A stretch of DNA of 64,000 nucleotides from Sulfuricella sp. GTDB taxonomy: Bacteria; Pseudomonadota; Gammaproteobacteria; Burkholderiales; Sulfuricellaceae. This document shows, in pieces, positions 50,559 through 61,357 of the stretch; position 1 is the first letter of the stretch; the number at the start of each line of letters is the position of its first letter. The stretch lies in contig JAHFRP010000003.1 of NCBI GenBank assembly GCA_023266195.1, positions 1 to 64,000 on the forward strand, read 5' to 3'. The notes beneath the pieces are model-generated. The model was not told where the DNA came from and made no database searches. It worked only from the letters and a program-made list of their open reading frames with translations. The position numbers were made by a program, and so were the translations under genes.

Positions 50559-51215
50559 TCATTCCATGGTGGAGATATATGTTGCCAGCGCGATGATGTC
50601 CGCGTCCGTGAGAACCTTGGTATTAGCCGCCATAAAAGGGTCCAGCCGTTCCCCGGTGCCGTCGCGATAGCGCTTCAACGACGAGGTAACATATTCGAAT
50701 TTCTGCCCAGCCAAGCGCGCGATTTTTTCACTGCCCCGCCCAGCCTCGCCATGGCAGCGCTGGCAAATCTTGAAGAACAGGCCCCTGCCCCGAGCCGCCA
50801 GAGCCTGGTTCACCACCGGCGCAGGCTTGACGTTCATGCTTGCGTAATACACGCTCACACTGACTTTTTCCTCGTCGCTCAGCGCCTTGATCAAGCCTTG
50901 CATGAATTCGTTGCGCCGCCGACCGTCCCCGAATTTATGAATCTGCTCAAGCAGGTAAGACGAATTTTGCCCCGCCAGGTTAGGAACTTCCGGCAAATTG
51001 CTGTTGCCGCCTTCGCCGTGGCAATTCGCGCAGAAAAAAGTCACTTTCTGCGCTGTCTTGATGGCCGCCTCCGTCGCCTTGGCATCCTGCCTGACTGCGT
51101 TCAGCCGCTCATCCAAGGCCGCTTCCGACAGGCGCCCTTTATCTGCCGCCGCCGCGAACATCGAGGTGGCAAGCAAGCAGAAACCCAGCAAAAACAAACA
51201 ACCCGTTTTGTTCAT
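50559..51215 (-). CDS. diheme cytochrome c (c4-like)
   Basis: A 218-residue periplasmic cytochrome. The signal peptide is CLFLLGFCLLATSMFAAAA. Two CxxCH sites, FCANCH (about residue 62) and ICQRCH (about 155), divide two c-type domains, with the methionine ligands expected later in each. It could donate electrons to NirS or to NirN. It lies in the same direction as the nir genes. The start at 51215 gives a proper signal peptide; the upstream frame runs into the next spacer. Confidence 0.85.
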   Translation of the reverse strand: MNKTGCLFLLGFCLLATSMFAAAADKGRLSEAALDERLNAVRQDAKATEAAIKTAQKVTFFCANCHGEGGNSNLPEVPNLAGQNSSYLLEQIHKFGDGRRRNEFMQGLIKALSDEEKVSVSVYYASMNVKPAPVVNQALAARGRGLFFKICQRCHGEAGRGSEKIARLAGQKFEYVTSSLKRYRDGTGERLDPFMAANTKVLTDADIIALATYISTME

Positions 51216-51346
51216 GGCGCCCTCGAAATCCAATAACCCTATTCCGGGCAATTGTATCAAGGAACGCCAGATACAAGACAAACCTTCCAATCCGACATAG
51301 GCAATTAGTGCATTGCCCGTCAAGCAGGCGCTTGGCGTATTTTACT

Positions 51347-51796
51347 TCACGCCCGCAGTACCAGCCCGACAAAATACTCCCTGATCTTGGGCATGTCGTA
51401 CACCGGATAACCGGTCTCCAATTCGATCTTCCTGAGTGCCGCAGCATGAGCCTGGAGGGTCTCGGTGGCGAGCACGAACCACATGCTGAACACGTGGTCG
51501 CGCGCATAGTTATGCGCAACCTCCGGCATCGCATTGACGATCCCTGTTACCCGCTCGAAATCAGCCACGGGAATTTTCATCGCTGCCAGGCTCAACCTCC
51601 CACCCATCCGTTCAGCGTGGTACATCGGGCCGAAGCGCGATAAAACGCCTTGTCGCAAAAGACGCTCGACGCGGCCGATCAGTTCCTGTTCGGAAATGCC
51701 GTGCTGCGCCGCAGCCTCGGCAAACGGCCGCTCGCACACCGGGAAGCTGCCGGCCTGCTGCAAGCCGTTGACGATCGCACGGTCGAGTTCGTCCAT
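51347..51796 (-). CDS. nirG: NirG, siroheme decarboxylase subunit
   Basis: A 149-residue AsnC/Lrp-like protein. The N-terminal winged helix (FAEAAAQHGISEQELIGRVERLLRQGVLSRFGPMYH) is followed by PEVAHNYARDHVFSMWFVLAT, the histidine-rich segment typical of the NirD/NirG side of siroheme decarboxylase. It would pair with NirH, encoded 1.7 kb downstream. It starts 7 bp after the nirDL stop, so the two are likely co-translated. Confidence 0.88.
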   Translation of the reverse strand: MDELDRAIVNGLQQAGSFPVCERPFAEAAAQHGISEQELIGRVERLLRQGVLSRFGPMYHAERMGGRLSLAAMKIPVADFERVTGIVNAMPEVAHNYARDHVFSMWFVLATETLQAHAAALRKIELETGYPVYDMPKIREYFVGLVLRA

Positions 51797-51802
51797 CCGT
51801 GC

Positions 51803-52843
51803 TCAAACCCCGGCGGCCGCGCTGCTTGGGGCTGCCGGATGCGCCGCGTCGTTTGCCACGTAACGCGCGCCGCATTGCTTGAAGCGCCGGCGGCTGAACA
51901 ACACTTCGTGAGCGATGCCGTCCAGGCCGCACTCACTTTTCAGCCGTTCCACCAGACGCAATACCTCTTCTCGGCTCTGGCCGTGGATCATGGAGAACAG
52001 GTTATAGCGCCAGGCGGGCAAGCGCCGCGGCCGCTGGTAGCACAAGGTAACGAAATCGAGACGGCCGATGCGCCGCCCCAACGCGCTGACGTGTTCATCC
52101 GAGATATCCCACACCACCATCGCGTTGGCGCGGTAGCCGAGCTCGTGGTGGCGCACCACCACGCCCATGCGCCGGATGATGCCCTGTTCGGCCAGATAGG
52201 CGAGCCCGGCGATCACGTCGCTTTCCGGCAGGCCGATGTCCGTCGCAATCTGGGCGAAGGGACGCGGCACCAATGGCAAACCCTGCTGGATCGCACCGAC
52301 CAAGGCGGTTTCATACGCCGGCGGCAAACAGGGCGCGGCCGCCCGGTGCCGGGGCCCCGCGGCCGCGCCGGGCCGGTCGGTGTTGCGTGCCGCGTGCGGG
52401 TGCAGCAGGTCGAAGCCGAGATCGATATGGTAGTCCTCGGCCATCGGCAAATGCAGCGTCGGCAACCCGGTTCTCCGCCCGATCTCGCCCAGCACCTCAC
52501 GCACCCGCGCCTCGTCGGGAGCGGCGATGACAAACCATAAATTGAACCGATGCTCGCGTTCGTAATTGTGGTTTACCTCGGGATAGCCGTTCACCAACTG
52601 CGCGACCTTTTCGAGCTCCGCGGCGGGGACCGCCATCGCCGCCAACGCGCTGGAACCGATGCTGTGCGGGCGGAACACCGCGCCCACCCGGCTGATGGCA
52701 CCACGCTCCTGCAGCAGCGCCAGCGTTTCAAGCACCTGGGCCTCGCTCACGCCCAGACGCCCGGCCAGCACGCCGAAAGGCGCCGGCACCAACGGAAAAT
52801 CGCGCTGGAAGTCATTAAGCAGGTGAAGCTCGAGTTCCGTCAT
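51803..52843 (-). CDS. nirDL: NirDL fusion, siroheme decarboxylase
   Basis: A 346-residue fusion of two AsnC/Lrp-like modules. The N-terminal half (about 1-150) carries VNHNYEREHRFNLWFVIAA (NirD type). The C-terminal half (about 180-330) carries FVTLCYQRPRRLPAWRYNLFSMIHG (NirL type), and a low-complexity linker rich in Arg/Pro/Ala sits between. It removes carboxyl groups from siroheme at C12 and C18. Such NirDL fusions are known from other bacteria. The ATG at 52843 is preferred since residues before it are not family-like. An Fnr-type site at 53019-53032 lies upstream. Confidence 0.9.
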   Translation of the reverse strand: MTELELHLLNDFQRDFPLVPAPFGVLAGRLGVSEAQVLETLALLQERGAISRVGAVFRPHSIGSSALAAMAVPAAELEKVAQLVNGYPEVNHNYEREHRFNLWFVIAAPDEARVREVLGEIGRRTGLPTLHLPMAEDYHIDLGFDLLHPHAARNTDRPGAAAGPRHRAAAPCLPPAYETALVGAIQQGLPLVPRPFAQIATDIGLPESDVIAGLAYLAEQGIIRRMGVVVRHHELGYRANAMVVWDISDEHVSALGRRIGRLDFVTLCYQRPRRLPAWRYNLFSMIHGQSREEVLRLVERLKSECGLDGIAHEVLFSRRRFKQCGARYVANDAAHPAAPSSAAAGV

Positions 52844-53018
52844 TTGGAAGTAGGGCCTATAAATGCGGCGCAAGGCGCAGCCACGGGGCAATTCCAGGCA
52901 AGCGGCCGGTTCCGCCGCGCGCCCGCCGCTACGGCAAGAATGTTCATGCTATTCATTTATAGGTCCCTAGCCCGTTAACCAGATGGGTACAGTGTGCACC
53001 GCCGGTTTCGGGACGACC

Positions 53019-53032
53019 TTGTTCTAGATCAA
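53019..53032 (-). promoter_or_regulatory. Fnr/Dnr-type site upstream of nirDL
   Basis: TTGTTCTAGATCAA matches TTGAT-N4-ATCAA with one mismatch. It lies in the 207-bp spacer between nirF and nirDL, about 175 bp before the nirDL start, so nirDL-nirG and downstream genes may have their own anaerobic promoter. Confidence 0.55.
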
Positions 53033-53050
53033 ATTTTCGCCATTTCCAGG

Positions 53051-54226
53051 TCACAGGCCGGTGCGGTGCGCGCGCGGCGTAAAGAAAATACCGCTGGGCT
53101 TGTCGGCGGGCAGCTCGCCGATTTTCGCAAAAGTCTCGCTGTCGTAAACCTCCACCCGATCGTCGTCGCGCACCGACACCCAGACGTTTTCGCCGCGCGG
53201 AGTGAATTCCATGTGCAGCACGGCCTTGCCCGGTTTCAGGGTTTTCACGACCGCGCGGCTCGGCACATCGATCACCTGCACCGTATCGTTGTTGGGGAAG
53301 GCGAAATTCACCCACACCTGGCGATTGTCGGGGCGCGCCACGACAAATACCGGCTGGCCGTGAACCGGTATGCGGCCAGCCTCCATCCAGTTGTTCTGGT
53401 CGATCACCAGCACCTCGTTGCGCCCGACCGCCGGCACCAGCAATTCGTTGCCGGTCGCGGCCCAGCCCTCCAGATGCGGCATCTTGTATACCGGCAGCTT
53501 CTGCTCGCCTTTGCCGTAGCCATTGAGCACGCGCTTGACGCCGGCGTCCAAATGCCATAAATCCAGCAGCGCCAGGCCGTCCTCGCCAAATAGCCCGGCC
53601 ACGTAGTAGCGTCCATCCGCCGTAATCATGCCATCATAGGGCTCCTTGCCGATATTCGTGAATTTGTGCAGTGCCGGCTTGGCAGGATCACGCAGTTCGG
53701 CCACCCATATCTCGCCGGCATCATAGAGACTGAAGACAAAGCGGTTACCGGGCGCATCCACCAGCCCGACCACCTTGGACGGCTTGCCGGTGTGGTCGAT
53801 GGCCGGAATATCGGCCACCTGTTCGAGCGTTTCGCTATCGAAAACCTTGATTCCCCCCGGCGTGTAATTGGCCACCGCGATCAGCCTGCCATCCTGGGAA
53901 ATCGCGCCGCCAATGCTGTTGCCGGATTGCATCACCCGCTTTTCGATGCGCATCTTGAGCAAATCGACCTTGGTCAGCGCGCCGTCGCGGCCGAACACGT
54001 ATGCGTAGCGTTCGTCGCGGGAATAATTGACCGAGGCATGGGACAAATCGCCGAGACCGGCGATTTGTCCCAATCGCGTGCGGTGCGTGGTTTCCACCAC
54101 CTGGATGCTGCCGGCGGCGCGTTCGATCACCACGCCCAGATCGCCGGTACCGCGCAACGGCGGGGTGGCGCATCCCTGCAGCGCCAACAGGCCAATGAAT
54201 ACAGTAAAAATTGAATAACGGCGCAT
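53051..54226 (-). CDS. nirF: NirF, heme d1 biosynthesis lipoprotein
   Basis: A 391-residue protein. The N-terminus has a lipobox, ALQGC (MRRYSIFTVFIGLLALQGCATP), so it is anchored to a membrane in the periplasm. The rest is a d1-type beta-propeller related to NirS but lacking the c-heme domain. NirF takes part in the last steps of heme d1 synthesis, binding d1 or its precursor. It lies directly after nirC in the same direction (1-bp spacing). Confidence 0.93.
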   Translation of the reverse strand: MRRYSIFTVFIGLLALQGCATPPLRGTGDLGVVIERAAGSIQVVETTHRTRLGQIAGLGDLSHASVNYSRDERYAYVFGRDGALTKVDLLKMRIEKRVMQSGNSIGGAISQDGRLIAVANYTPGGIKVFDSETLEQVADIPAIDHTGKPSKVVGLVDAPGNRFVFSLYDAGEIWVAELRDPAKPALHKFTNIGKEPYDGMITADGRYYVAGLFGEDGLALLDLWHLDAGVKRVLNGYGKGEQKLPVYKMPHLEGWAATGNELLVPAVGRNEVLVIDQNNWMEAGRIPVHGQPVFVVARPDNRQVWVNFAFPNNDTVQVIDVPSRAVVKTLKPGKAVLHMEFTPRGENVWVSVRDDDRVEVYDSETFAKIGELPADKPSGIFFTPRAHRTGL

Positions 54227-54227
54227 C

Positions 54228-54590
54228 TCAGGGCAATCCTTTCAACAGCATTTGCACAATCCAGCCGGATTCCGCATCGGTCAGAAACGGTTTCCACGGC
54301 GGCATCGGAGTGCCGGCGCGCCCATATAAAATAGTTTCCTTGAGCGCGTCGGGAGATTTTTCCCGCAACGCCTGCGGCGTGAGCGGCAAGCCGAGCCCGC
54401 CCTCCAACCGCAAGCCGTGGCAGGAGCCGCAATCCTGTCGCACCAGGTTGATCAGCTCCTTCTGGCGCGCCGGAGCGGGAGCCACCGCCTCGGCGGTTGG
54501 CTCCGCCTGCGCCAGGCCAGGAAAAAATACGGCGACACACAGCAAGCCGCAACCGGCCACTTGAAAAAGCTTATTCAACAACTTCACCAT
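54228..54590 (-). CDS. nirC: NirC, cytochrome c55x
   Basis: A 120-residue monoheme cytochrome c. The signal peptide (KLFQVAGCGLLCVAVFFPGLAQA) is followed by the heme motif CGSCH and the methionine-containing GTPMPPWKPFL segment. NirC is the usual small electron carrier encoded with nirS, thought to accept electrons during d1 formation or donate to NirS. The ATG at 54590 was chosen for the signal peptide. A hairpin terminator lies between it and nirT. Confidence 0.9.
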   Translation of the reverse strand: MVKLLNKLFQVAGCGLLCVAVFFPGLAQAEPTAEAVAPAPARQKELINLVRQDCGSCHGLRLEGGLGLPLTPQALREKSPDALKETILYGRAGTPMPPWKPFLTDAESGWIVQMLLKGLP

Positions 54591-54634
54591 TTTAAGAACC
54601 AAGAGCCTATTTTCAATAGATTTCAACCAAAAAA

Positions 54635-54660
54635 TATGGGGTGCCCGCAGGCACCCCATA
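54635..54660 (-). terminator. intrinsic terminator after nirT
   Basis: A perfect 11-bp stem (54635-54645 / 54650-54660) with a 4-base loop, followed on the minus strand by a U-rich run (complement of the A tract before 54635). It lies 31 bp after the nirT stop and would separate nirS-c4-nirT from nirC-nirF-etc. Confidence 0.8.
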
Positions 54661-54691
54661 AATTGCCAGGCGTCGCCGCAATGCCGGCGTG

Positions 54692-55294
54692 TCAGTCGTC
54701 GTCGCCTTCACCCTTGGGCAGCTTGTGGGCGATGCCTTGATGGCAGTCGATGCACGATTTGCCCGAATCGGGCTTCGCCGCCATCGCGTGCTTTTTCGCC
54801 GCGCTCTTGTCCTGCTTCTCAGGGTCCATGCCGTCGTAGTTGTGGCAATTACGACATTCCCGCGAACCGACGGACCGCATGCGCGCCCGCTCGTGCTCCG
54901 CCAACTCCTTCCGGTGAGCCTCGAATTTTTCGGGGGTATCGATCACGCCAGTGATTTTCCCCCACACTTCCTGGCTGGCCTGCAGTTTGCGCAGCATCTT
55001 GTGCCCAAAGTCTTTGGGCACATGGCAATCGGCACACACCGCGCGCACGCCGGTACGGTTGGAGTAATGGATCGTTTTCTTGTATTCCTGGTAAACCGTA
55101 TCCTTCATTTCGTGGCACGAAATGCAGAATTCGAGTTTATTGGTCGCTTCCATGGCGGTATTAAACCCGCCCCAGAAAATAATGCCGGCGACGAATCCCC
55201 CACCCAGCAGCGTCAAAAGCGAATAACGGGCGCTCGGACTACGCAGTGCGCGCCAGAAACCGCCGGATTTTTTTTCTTCAGTCGGGTTCGACAT
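54692..55294 (-). CDS. nirT: NirT/NapC-family tetraheme cytochrome c
   Basis: A 200-residue membrane-anchored cytochrome. One N-terminal helix (SLLTLLGGGFVAGIIFWGGF) is followed by four CxxCH motifs: CISCH (57-61), CADCH, CRNCH and CIDCH. NapC/NirT proteins oxidise quinol and feed periplasmic reductases; here the likely acceptor is NirS or its cytochromes. The C-terminus is short and acidic. It lies between cytochrome c4 and nirC in the nir cluster. Confidence 0.93.
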   Translation of the reverse strand: MSNPTEEKKSGGFWRALRSPSARYSLLTLLGGGFVAGIIFWGGFNTAMEATNKLEFCISCHEMKDTVYQEYKKTIHYSNRTGVRAVCADCHVPKDFGHKMLRKLQASQEVWGKITGVIDTPEKFEAHRKELAEHERARMRSVGSRECRNCHNYDGMDPEKQDKSAAKKHAMAAKPDSGKSCIDCHQGIAHKLPKGEGDDD

Positions 55295-55357
55295 GGTTTT
55301 GCCTCTCTCTGATCTTTACCCGGTGCGTACGCAGGGTGTCAACGAACGAACCTGGCT

Positions 55358-55984
55358 TTACTTGAAGCTGCCGTAGTAATTGATCAGCGCCTCCATGTCC
55401 GCCTTCTCCAGCTTTTCGAATTTCGGCTTCATCTTTTTGTGCATCGGCCGCTTGCCGGAAGCGAATTCCTTGAACGCCTCGTCGATATAGGCCATGTGCT
55501 GGCCGGCGGTAATACCGGCATCGTCGTCGGCAACCGAACCGCCTTCGGAATGGCACTTTTCGCAGCTATGCGCGTGGATTTCCTTGCCCTTGGCGGCCAA
55601 GGCCGGATCGAATTTCTGCGTCGCGCGAACGAACTTCTGGTGGCTGAAGTACTGGGCGATCTGCTTGATGTCGGCGTCGCTCAGTTCCTTGGCCGTTTGG
55701 CACATGTCGGTCTTCGTCCCTTTCTTGGCGCCGGAGCGGTATTTCGTTTCCGGGCATGGCCTTTCCTGGTTCTTGTACGCAGTCAGACTACCGGCCAGAT
55801 AGGTTTCGGAGTAGCCGCCGATGATCGGCACGTCCGTTTCCGTGCTGGCGCCGCCCTTGCCGTGGCAGCTGACGCAGTTGCCGGCCAGCTTGTCGATATC
55901 GGCCGCCGAGGCGCCCGCGGCAAAAGAAAAACCGAATAACGCGGCACATGCCAACAACGCGTGAACTTTATTTCCCTTCATCAT
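55358..55984 (-). CDS. diheme cytochrome c4
   Basis: A 208-residue periplasmic cytochrome. The signal peptide (VHALLACAALFGFSFAAGASA) is followed by two c-type domains with CVSCH and CEKCH. The second domain ends with MHKKMKPKFEKLEKADMEALINYYGSF. It is a probable electron donor to the cd1 nitrite reductase encoded directly upstream. The start is one of two adjacent ATGs (55984/55981) after a G-rich site. A terminator separates it from nirS, so it may have separate expression. Confidence 0.88.
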   Translation of the reverse strand: MMKGNKVHALLACAALFGFSFAAGASAADIDKLAGNCVSCHGKGGASTETDVPIIGGYSETYLAGSLTAYKNQERPCPETKYRSGAKKGTKTDMCQTAKELSDADIKQIAQYFSHQKFVRATQKFDPALAAKGKEIHAHSCEKCHSEGGSVADDDAGITAGQHMAYIDEAFKEFASGKRPMHKKMKPKFEKLEKADMEALINYYGSFK

Positions 55985-56190
55985 TACCCTATTCCCCCAA
56001 GTTGACGTCGCGAGCCCGACCATGCCACCGGACCCGGCGTAAATTTTTTTAATCAAGATACCGCGAGCCCCGGATATTCGAGGGCGATACAAACTGAAAA
56101 CCGATTATATGATGCGTTTCGGAATAATTCCATTATCGGAAGAACTTCAGCATATTATTGATTTCTTAAATGCCTCGACCGTAAATAAAA

Positions 56191-56214
56191 CGGGGGGAGC
56201 GCAAGCTCCCCCCG
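56191..56214 (-). terminator. intrinsic terminator after nirS
   Basis: A stem of nine GC-rich pairs (ggggggagc 56192-56200 / gctcccccc 56205-56213), extended by c-g, with loop gcaa. On the minus strand it is followed by a U-rich GTTTTATTT. It lies 18 bp after the nirS stop and probably limits read-through into the cytochrome c4 gene. Confidence 0.85.
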
Positions 56215-56231
56215 TTCTGGTTGGCACTGGA

Positions 56232-57959
<1,728 letters not shown>

Positions 57960-58064
57960 TTAGTTCAAGTAAACAGCGCTGTTCGCGCCTCCAAAAAACC
58001 AAAAACACCACTTACCCGTGTCATACACGATGGCCCATCATGCAACGCGTAGAAATAGCTCACA

Positions 58065-58078
58065 TTGATCCATATCAA
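58065..58078 (-). promoter_or_regulatory. consensus Fnr/Dnr site upstream of nirS
   Basis: TTGATCCATATCAA is an exact match to TTGAT-N4-ATCAA. On the minus strand it lies about 115-128 bp before the nirS start. Placed at -41.5, it predicts transcription from near 58030 with a CATGAT -10 element around 58037-58042. This is the strongest anaerobic/NO-responsive site in the window. Confidence 0.88.
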
Positions 58079-58155
58079 GATATTTTGATTTTCAGCGGGG
58101 GCTTACTTGTGCCATCTTCCGTCCCGGAGTGGAAAGACCAAGGCGCAGGCATCAA

Positions 58156-58276
58156 CCCAAATTATCCCTTAGCCCAGAAACCTTTCGCCCTGAGCCTGTC
58201 GAACGGCCGTTCATGGTTCGATGAGCTCACCACGAACGGCTTTTTGCTCGATTTTCGTCTAACTGGATAATTTGGG
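58156..58276. repeat. 121-bp MITE-like element with 12-bp terminal inverted repeats
   Basis: Perfect terminal arms cccaaattatcc (58156-58167) and ggataatttggg (58265-58276) enclose a common palindromic repeat (58181-58240) with its own arms gccgttc / gaacggc (58206-58212 and 58234-58240). The element lies between the nirS promoter and the menD stop. No ORF lies inside it. Confidence 0.75.
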
Positions 58277-58298
58277 ATTAAATTTGGGGAGGGAAAAT

Positions 58299-59993
58299 TC
58301 AGCTGCCGGAAACCGCGGCCCAATAAGCGCGATGCAGATCGACACTGGCTTCACGCGGCACCGACACCTCAATCAGGTCAGGCCCGGCATGCGCCAGCGC
58401 CTGGGTGAACGCATTCTCGAAAGCGCACACCGTATCCACCCGGCGGAAATTCAGTCCATACAGGCTCGCCGCCTGCTCGAAATCCAGGCCGGCGGGCGTC
58501 AGCCATAAACGCTCGAAATTCTTTAGTCCAGCCTGCGGCAGATAGCCGAAAATACCGCCGCCGCCGTTATTCAGCACCACCAGCGTGACGTCCAGACCGC
58601 GCGCCAGCGCCAGCCCGCCAAGGTCGTGGCTCAGTGCCAGGTCGCCGAGCAGGCCGACGACGGTCTTGCCGGCGGCCGCCATGCCCAGCAGCGTGGACAC
58701 GTTGCCGTCGATACCGCTGGCGCCGCGATTGGCGACAATGCGCAGCGATTTTTCACCGCTGCCGGAAAAACCGTCGAGGTCGCGGATCGGCATGGAATTG
58801 CCGCTGAACAGGACGGCGCCGGCGGGCAGATGCTCCACCAGCGCGCGCACCACGCCGCTCTCGACCGGCGGCTCCATTTCCGCCAGCCGCTCTGCGGCGA
58901 ACCGCTCCTGTTCGAGAAAATCGGCCAGCCAGGCGGCCGGCGCGGGAAGCGGTTTTTCTTCGGCAAGCGCGCCGCATGCCGCCGCCGCGTCGGCGCGCAG
59001 CAGATCGGTCGTCAGGTGCAGCGGATCGGGCCAGCGGCCATGCGCGTCAACCAGGATGTGGCGGGCTTCGCCCTGCGCCGCCAGGTATTGCTGCAGCGCT
59101 CTTGAAACCGGCAACGCACCGAAGCGCAGCACCCAGGCCGGACGATGGCCGGCGGCGAAATTCTCGTTGCGCAGGAAAGCGTCGTAGCGGCTCAGCACGC
59201 AACCGCGCGAGTGTCCGCCGAAGCGCAGCCCGGACAGCGGATCGGCCAGCACCGGACATTCCAGCGTGTGCGCGAGCTGCGCCACGGCGGCGGGAAAACC
59301 GTCGGGATAATCCGCGCTGCCGCAAACGATCAGACCAGGCCGGCCGGAAAATTCGGCGGCGAGGCGAACAATCTCTTCCGGGCGTGGCGCCATGACCGGG
59401 TAAACCACGGTTGCCGGGGCGGAAAAGGGGAAGTCGATCATGGCGCGCGGCACCAGCGGCTCGCGCAGCGGCACATTCAAATGTACCGGCCCGGCCAGCG
59501 GCCAGCGGCTCCTGTCCGCCGCCTGAGCGGCCCGCAGCGCAACGTGGCGCAAGGCGGCGGGGCTGTCCTCGGCGATACCCAGATCGAAAAAGAGACGGAC
59601 ATGGCCGCCGAACAGCCGGACCTGATCCACCGTCTGGTTGGCGCCGCACTCGCGCAACTCCGGCGGGCGGTCGGCGGACAGCAAAATCAAGGGATGCGCG
59701 CCGTGATTGGCCTCGATCACCGCCGGAAACCAGTTGGCCGGGGCGCTGCCGGAAGTCCCGGCCACCGCGACCGGCCGCTTTTCTGCCATGGCCAGGCCGA
59801 GCGCGAAGAACGCGGCGCTGCGCTCGTCCAGCACCACCCAGGTGCGCAGCGCCGGATGGCCGTCGCACGCCAACGCCAGCGGGGTGGAGCGCGAACCTGG
59901 CGAAATCACCGCGTGGCCGACCCCGGCTGCGACCAGACCGTCGATCAGGGTCAGCGCCCAGCGCAGGTTGACGGCGGCGGTGTCGAGGCTCAT
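58299..59993 (-). CDS. menD: MenD, SEPHCHC synthase
   Basis: A 564-residue thiamine-diphosphate enzyme of menaquinone synthesis that joins 2-oxoglutarate to isochorismate. The N-terminal SPGSRSTPLALAC and DERSAAFFALGLA segments and the C-terminal GDLALSHDLGGLALA...NNGGGGIFG (cofactor binding) are typical. The start at 59993 overlaps the menF stop. An upstream frame reaching 60170 was rejected as read-through. It is last in the ubiE-menE-menF-menD operon. Confidence 0.95.
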   Translation of the reverse strand: MSLDTAAVNLRWALTLIDGLVAAGVGHAVISPGSRSTPLALACDGHPALRTWVVLDERSAAFFALGLAMAEKRPVAVAGTSGSAPANWFPAVIEANHGAHPLILLSADRPPELRECGANQTVDQVRLFGGHVRLFFDLGIAEDSPAALRHVALRAAQAADRSRWPLAGPVHLNVPLREPLVPRAMIDFPFSAPATVVYPVMAPRPEEIVRLAAEFSGRPGLIVCGSADYPDGFPAAVAQLAHTLECPVLADPLSGLRFGGHSRGCVLSRYDAFLRNENFAAGHRPAWVLRFGALPVSRALQQYLAAQGEARHILVDAHGRWPDPLHLTTDLLRADAAAACGALAEEKPLPAPAAWLADFLEQERFAAERLAEMEPPVESGVVRALVEHLPAGAVLFSGNSMPIRDLDGFSGSGEKSLRIVANRGASGIDGNVSTLLGMAAAGKTVVGLLGDLALSHDLGGLALARGLDVTLVVLNNGGGGIFGYLPQAGLKNFERLWLTPAGLDFEQAASLYGLNFRRVDTVCAFENAFTQALAHAGPDLIEVSVPREASVDLHRAYWAAVSGS

Positions 59994-61357
59994 GAATCCT
60001 CCAGCGCCTTCAGCATCGCATTGAGCTTCGCTTCGGTCTCGGCCAGCTCGACCCGTGGCGCGGAACCGGCGACGATGCCCGCGCCGGCCGACAGTTCCGC
60101 CTCGTTCCCGGCAATCCAGGCGCAGCGCAGCGCCACCGCGAAATCGCCGTCGCCGTCCAGCCCGAGCCACCCGGTTGCGCCGCTATACCAGGCCGGCCGC
60201 GCCTCGCCATGGTCCACCAGCCATTGCTGCGCGCACCGCACCGGGTAGCCGCCCACCGCCGGGGTGGGATGCAGGCGCTCAACCAGGCTTAACAGCGTGG
60301 TTCCCGCCTTGATTTCGCCCCTGACCACACTTTTCAGATGGCGTAGATCCTGGAGTTCGAGCACGCCTGGGCGGGTCGGTATCTGCAGCAGGCGGCAGGC
60401 AGGCTCCAACGCACGAACGATGGCGTTGACCACCAGGCGGTGTTCGCGCCGGGTCTTGTCGTCGCCAAGATCGTTCGCGGAACCCTCGTCCCACGCCGTG
60501 CCTGCCAGCGCCTCGCTGGTTGCCTGGCCGCTGCGCAAGGACACCAAACGCTCCGGCGTCGCGCCGAGGAATGCGCCCCGACCGGCTTCGGCATGGGAAA
60601 ACTGGAAACACTCCGGGTAGCGTGCCGCCAACGCCGCGATCACGGCCGCCGGCACGAACGGTCGGTCGCTACGCACACGCACGCGGCGCGACAGCACCAG
60701 CTTGTCGAGCGCCCCGGCGCGGATATCGTCGATCGCCTGCTGCGCCAGCTCCAGCCAGGCTTCATCCGGGGGATAAACACCGACCCGGCCGAGAACATGG
60801 CCGTTCTTTGCGAAAGGTATTTTCCCTGCGAAGGCGGCCCGCACCTGCCGCCAAGCGTCCAGCCAAACGGCCAGCGCCTGGGCGGCGCCGCTCTCCCGGT
60901 CGCAACTGAAAGTCGCGGCGCATATCCCGTTGCGCTGTTGCAGCAACAGCAACGGGATCGTCAGGCGCGCATTGGGCAAGCGCTCGCCGCGCCGATCCTG
61001 GCCGAAGGCGAAACCGGCCAGCGCCGCCGGCTGCATCCCGGTGCCGTCCGCATCCACCGCCTGCCAGCGCCGGCGATATTCGGCGAAGGCGGCGTCCATG
61101 GCGCGGAAGCGCCCTTCTCCCTGGGTCTCGACATTGGCCGCGCGGCCCAGACCGAGCAGGAACAGGCCTTCGGCCGGGTTCGCCCAATAACTGTGTTCGC
61201 CCAGCTTATGCGGCAGCCCGGAAAAATCCAGGTCGGGCAAGGCGATCGTCAAACTTAGCAAGCCCTGGCCGCGCCCACCGCCGTGGCGGCGCAGCAATTC
61301 CGCCAAGCGCGTTTCGAGCGTCGGTGGGGTAAAGTACAAGTTGGCGTTATGGTTCAT
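59990..61357 (-). CDS. menF: MenF, isochorismate synthase
   Basis: A 455-residue chorismate-binding enzyme that converts chorismate to isochorismate, the entry step of menaquinone synthesis. The C-terminal domain has LVLSRRVRV, FLGATPERLVSLRSGQATSEALAGT, ELQDLRHLKSVVRGE and RLHPTPAVGGYP, with GIVAGSAP near the end. It overlaps menE by 11 bases upstream and menD by four bases downstream. EntC or PchA identity is unlikely given the neighbours. Confidence 0.95.
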   Translation of the reverse strand: MNHNANLYFTPPTLETRLAELLRRHGGGRGQGLLSLTIALPDLDFSGLPHKLGEHSYWANPAEGLFLLGLGRAANVETQGEGRFRAMDAAFAEYRRRWQAVDADGTGMQPAALAGFAFGQDRRGERLPNARLTIPLLLLQQRNGICAATFSCDRESGAAQALAVWLDAWRQVRAAFAGKIPFAKNGHVLGRVGVYPPDEAWLELAQQAIDDIRAGALDKLVLSRRVRVRSDRPFVPAAVIAALAARYPECFQFSHAEAGRGAFLGATPERLVSLRSGQATSEALAGTAWDEGSANDLGDDKTRREHRLVVNAIVRALEPACRLLQIPTRPGVLELQDLRHLKSVVRGEIKAGTTLLSLVERLHPTPAVGGYPVRCAQQWLVDHGEARPAWYSGATGWLGLDGDGDFAVALRCAWIAGNEAELSAGAGIVAGSAPRVELAETEAKLNAMLKALEDS

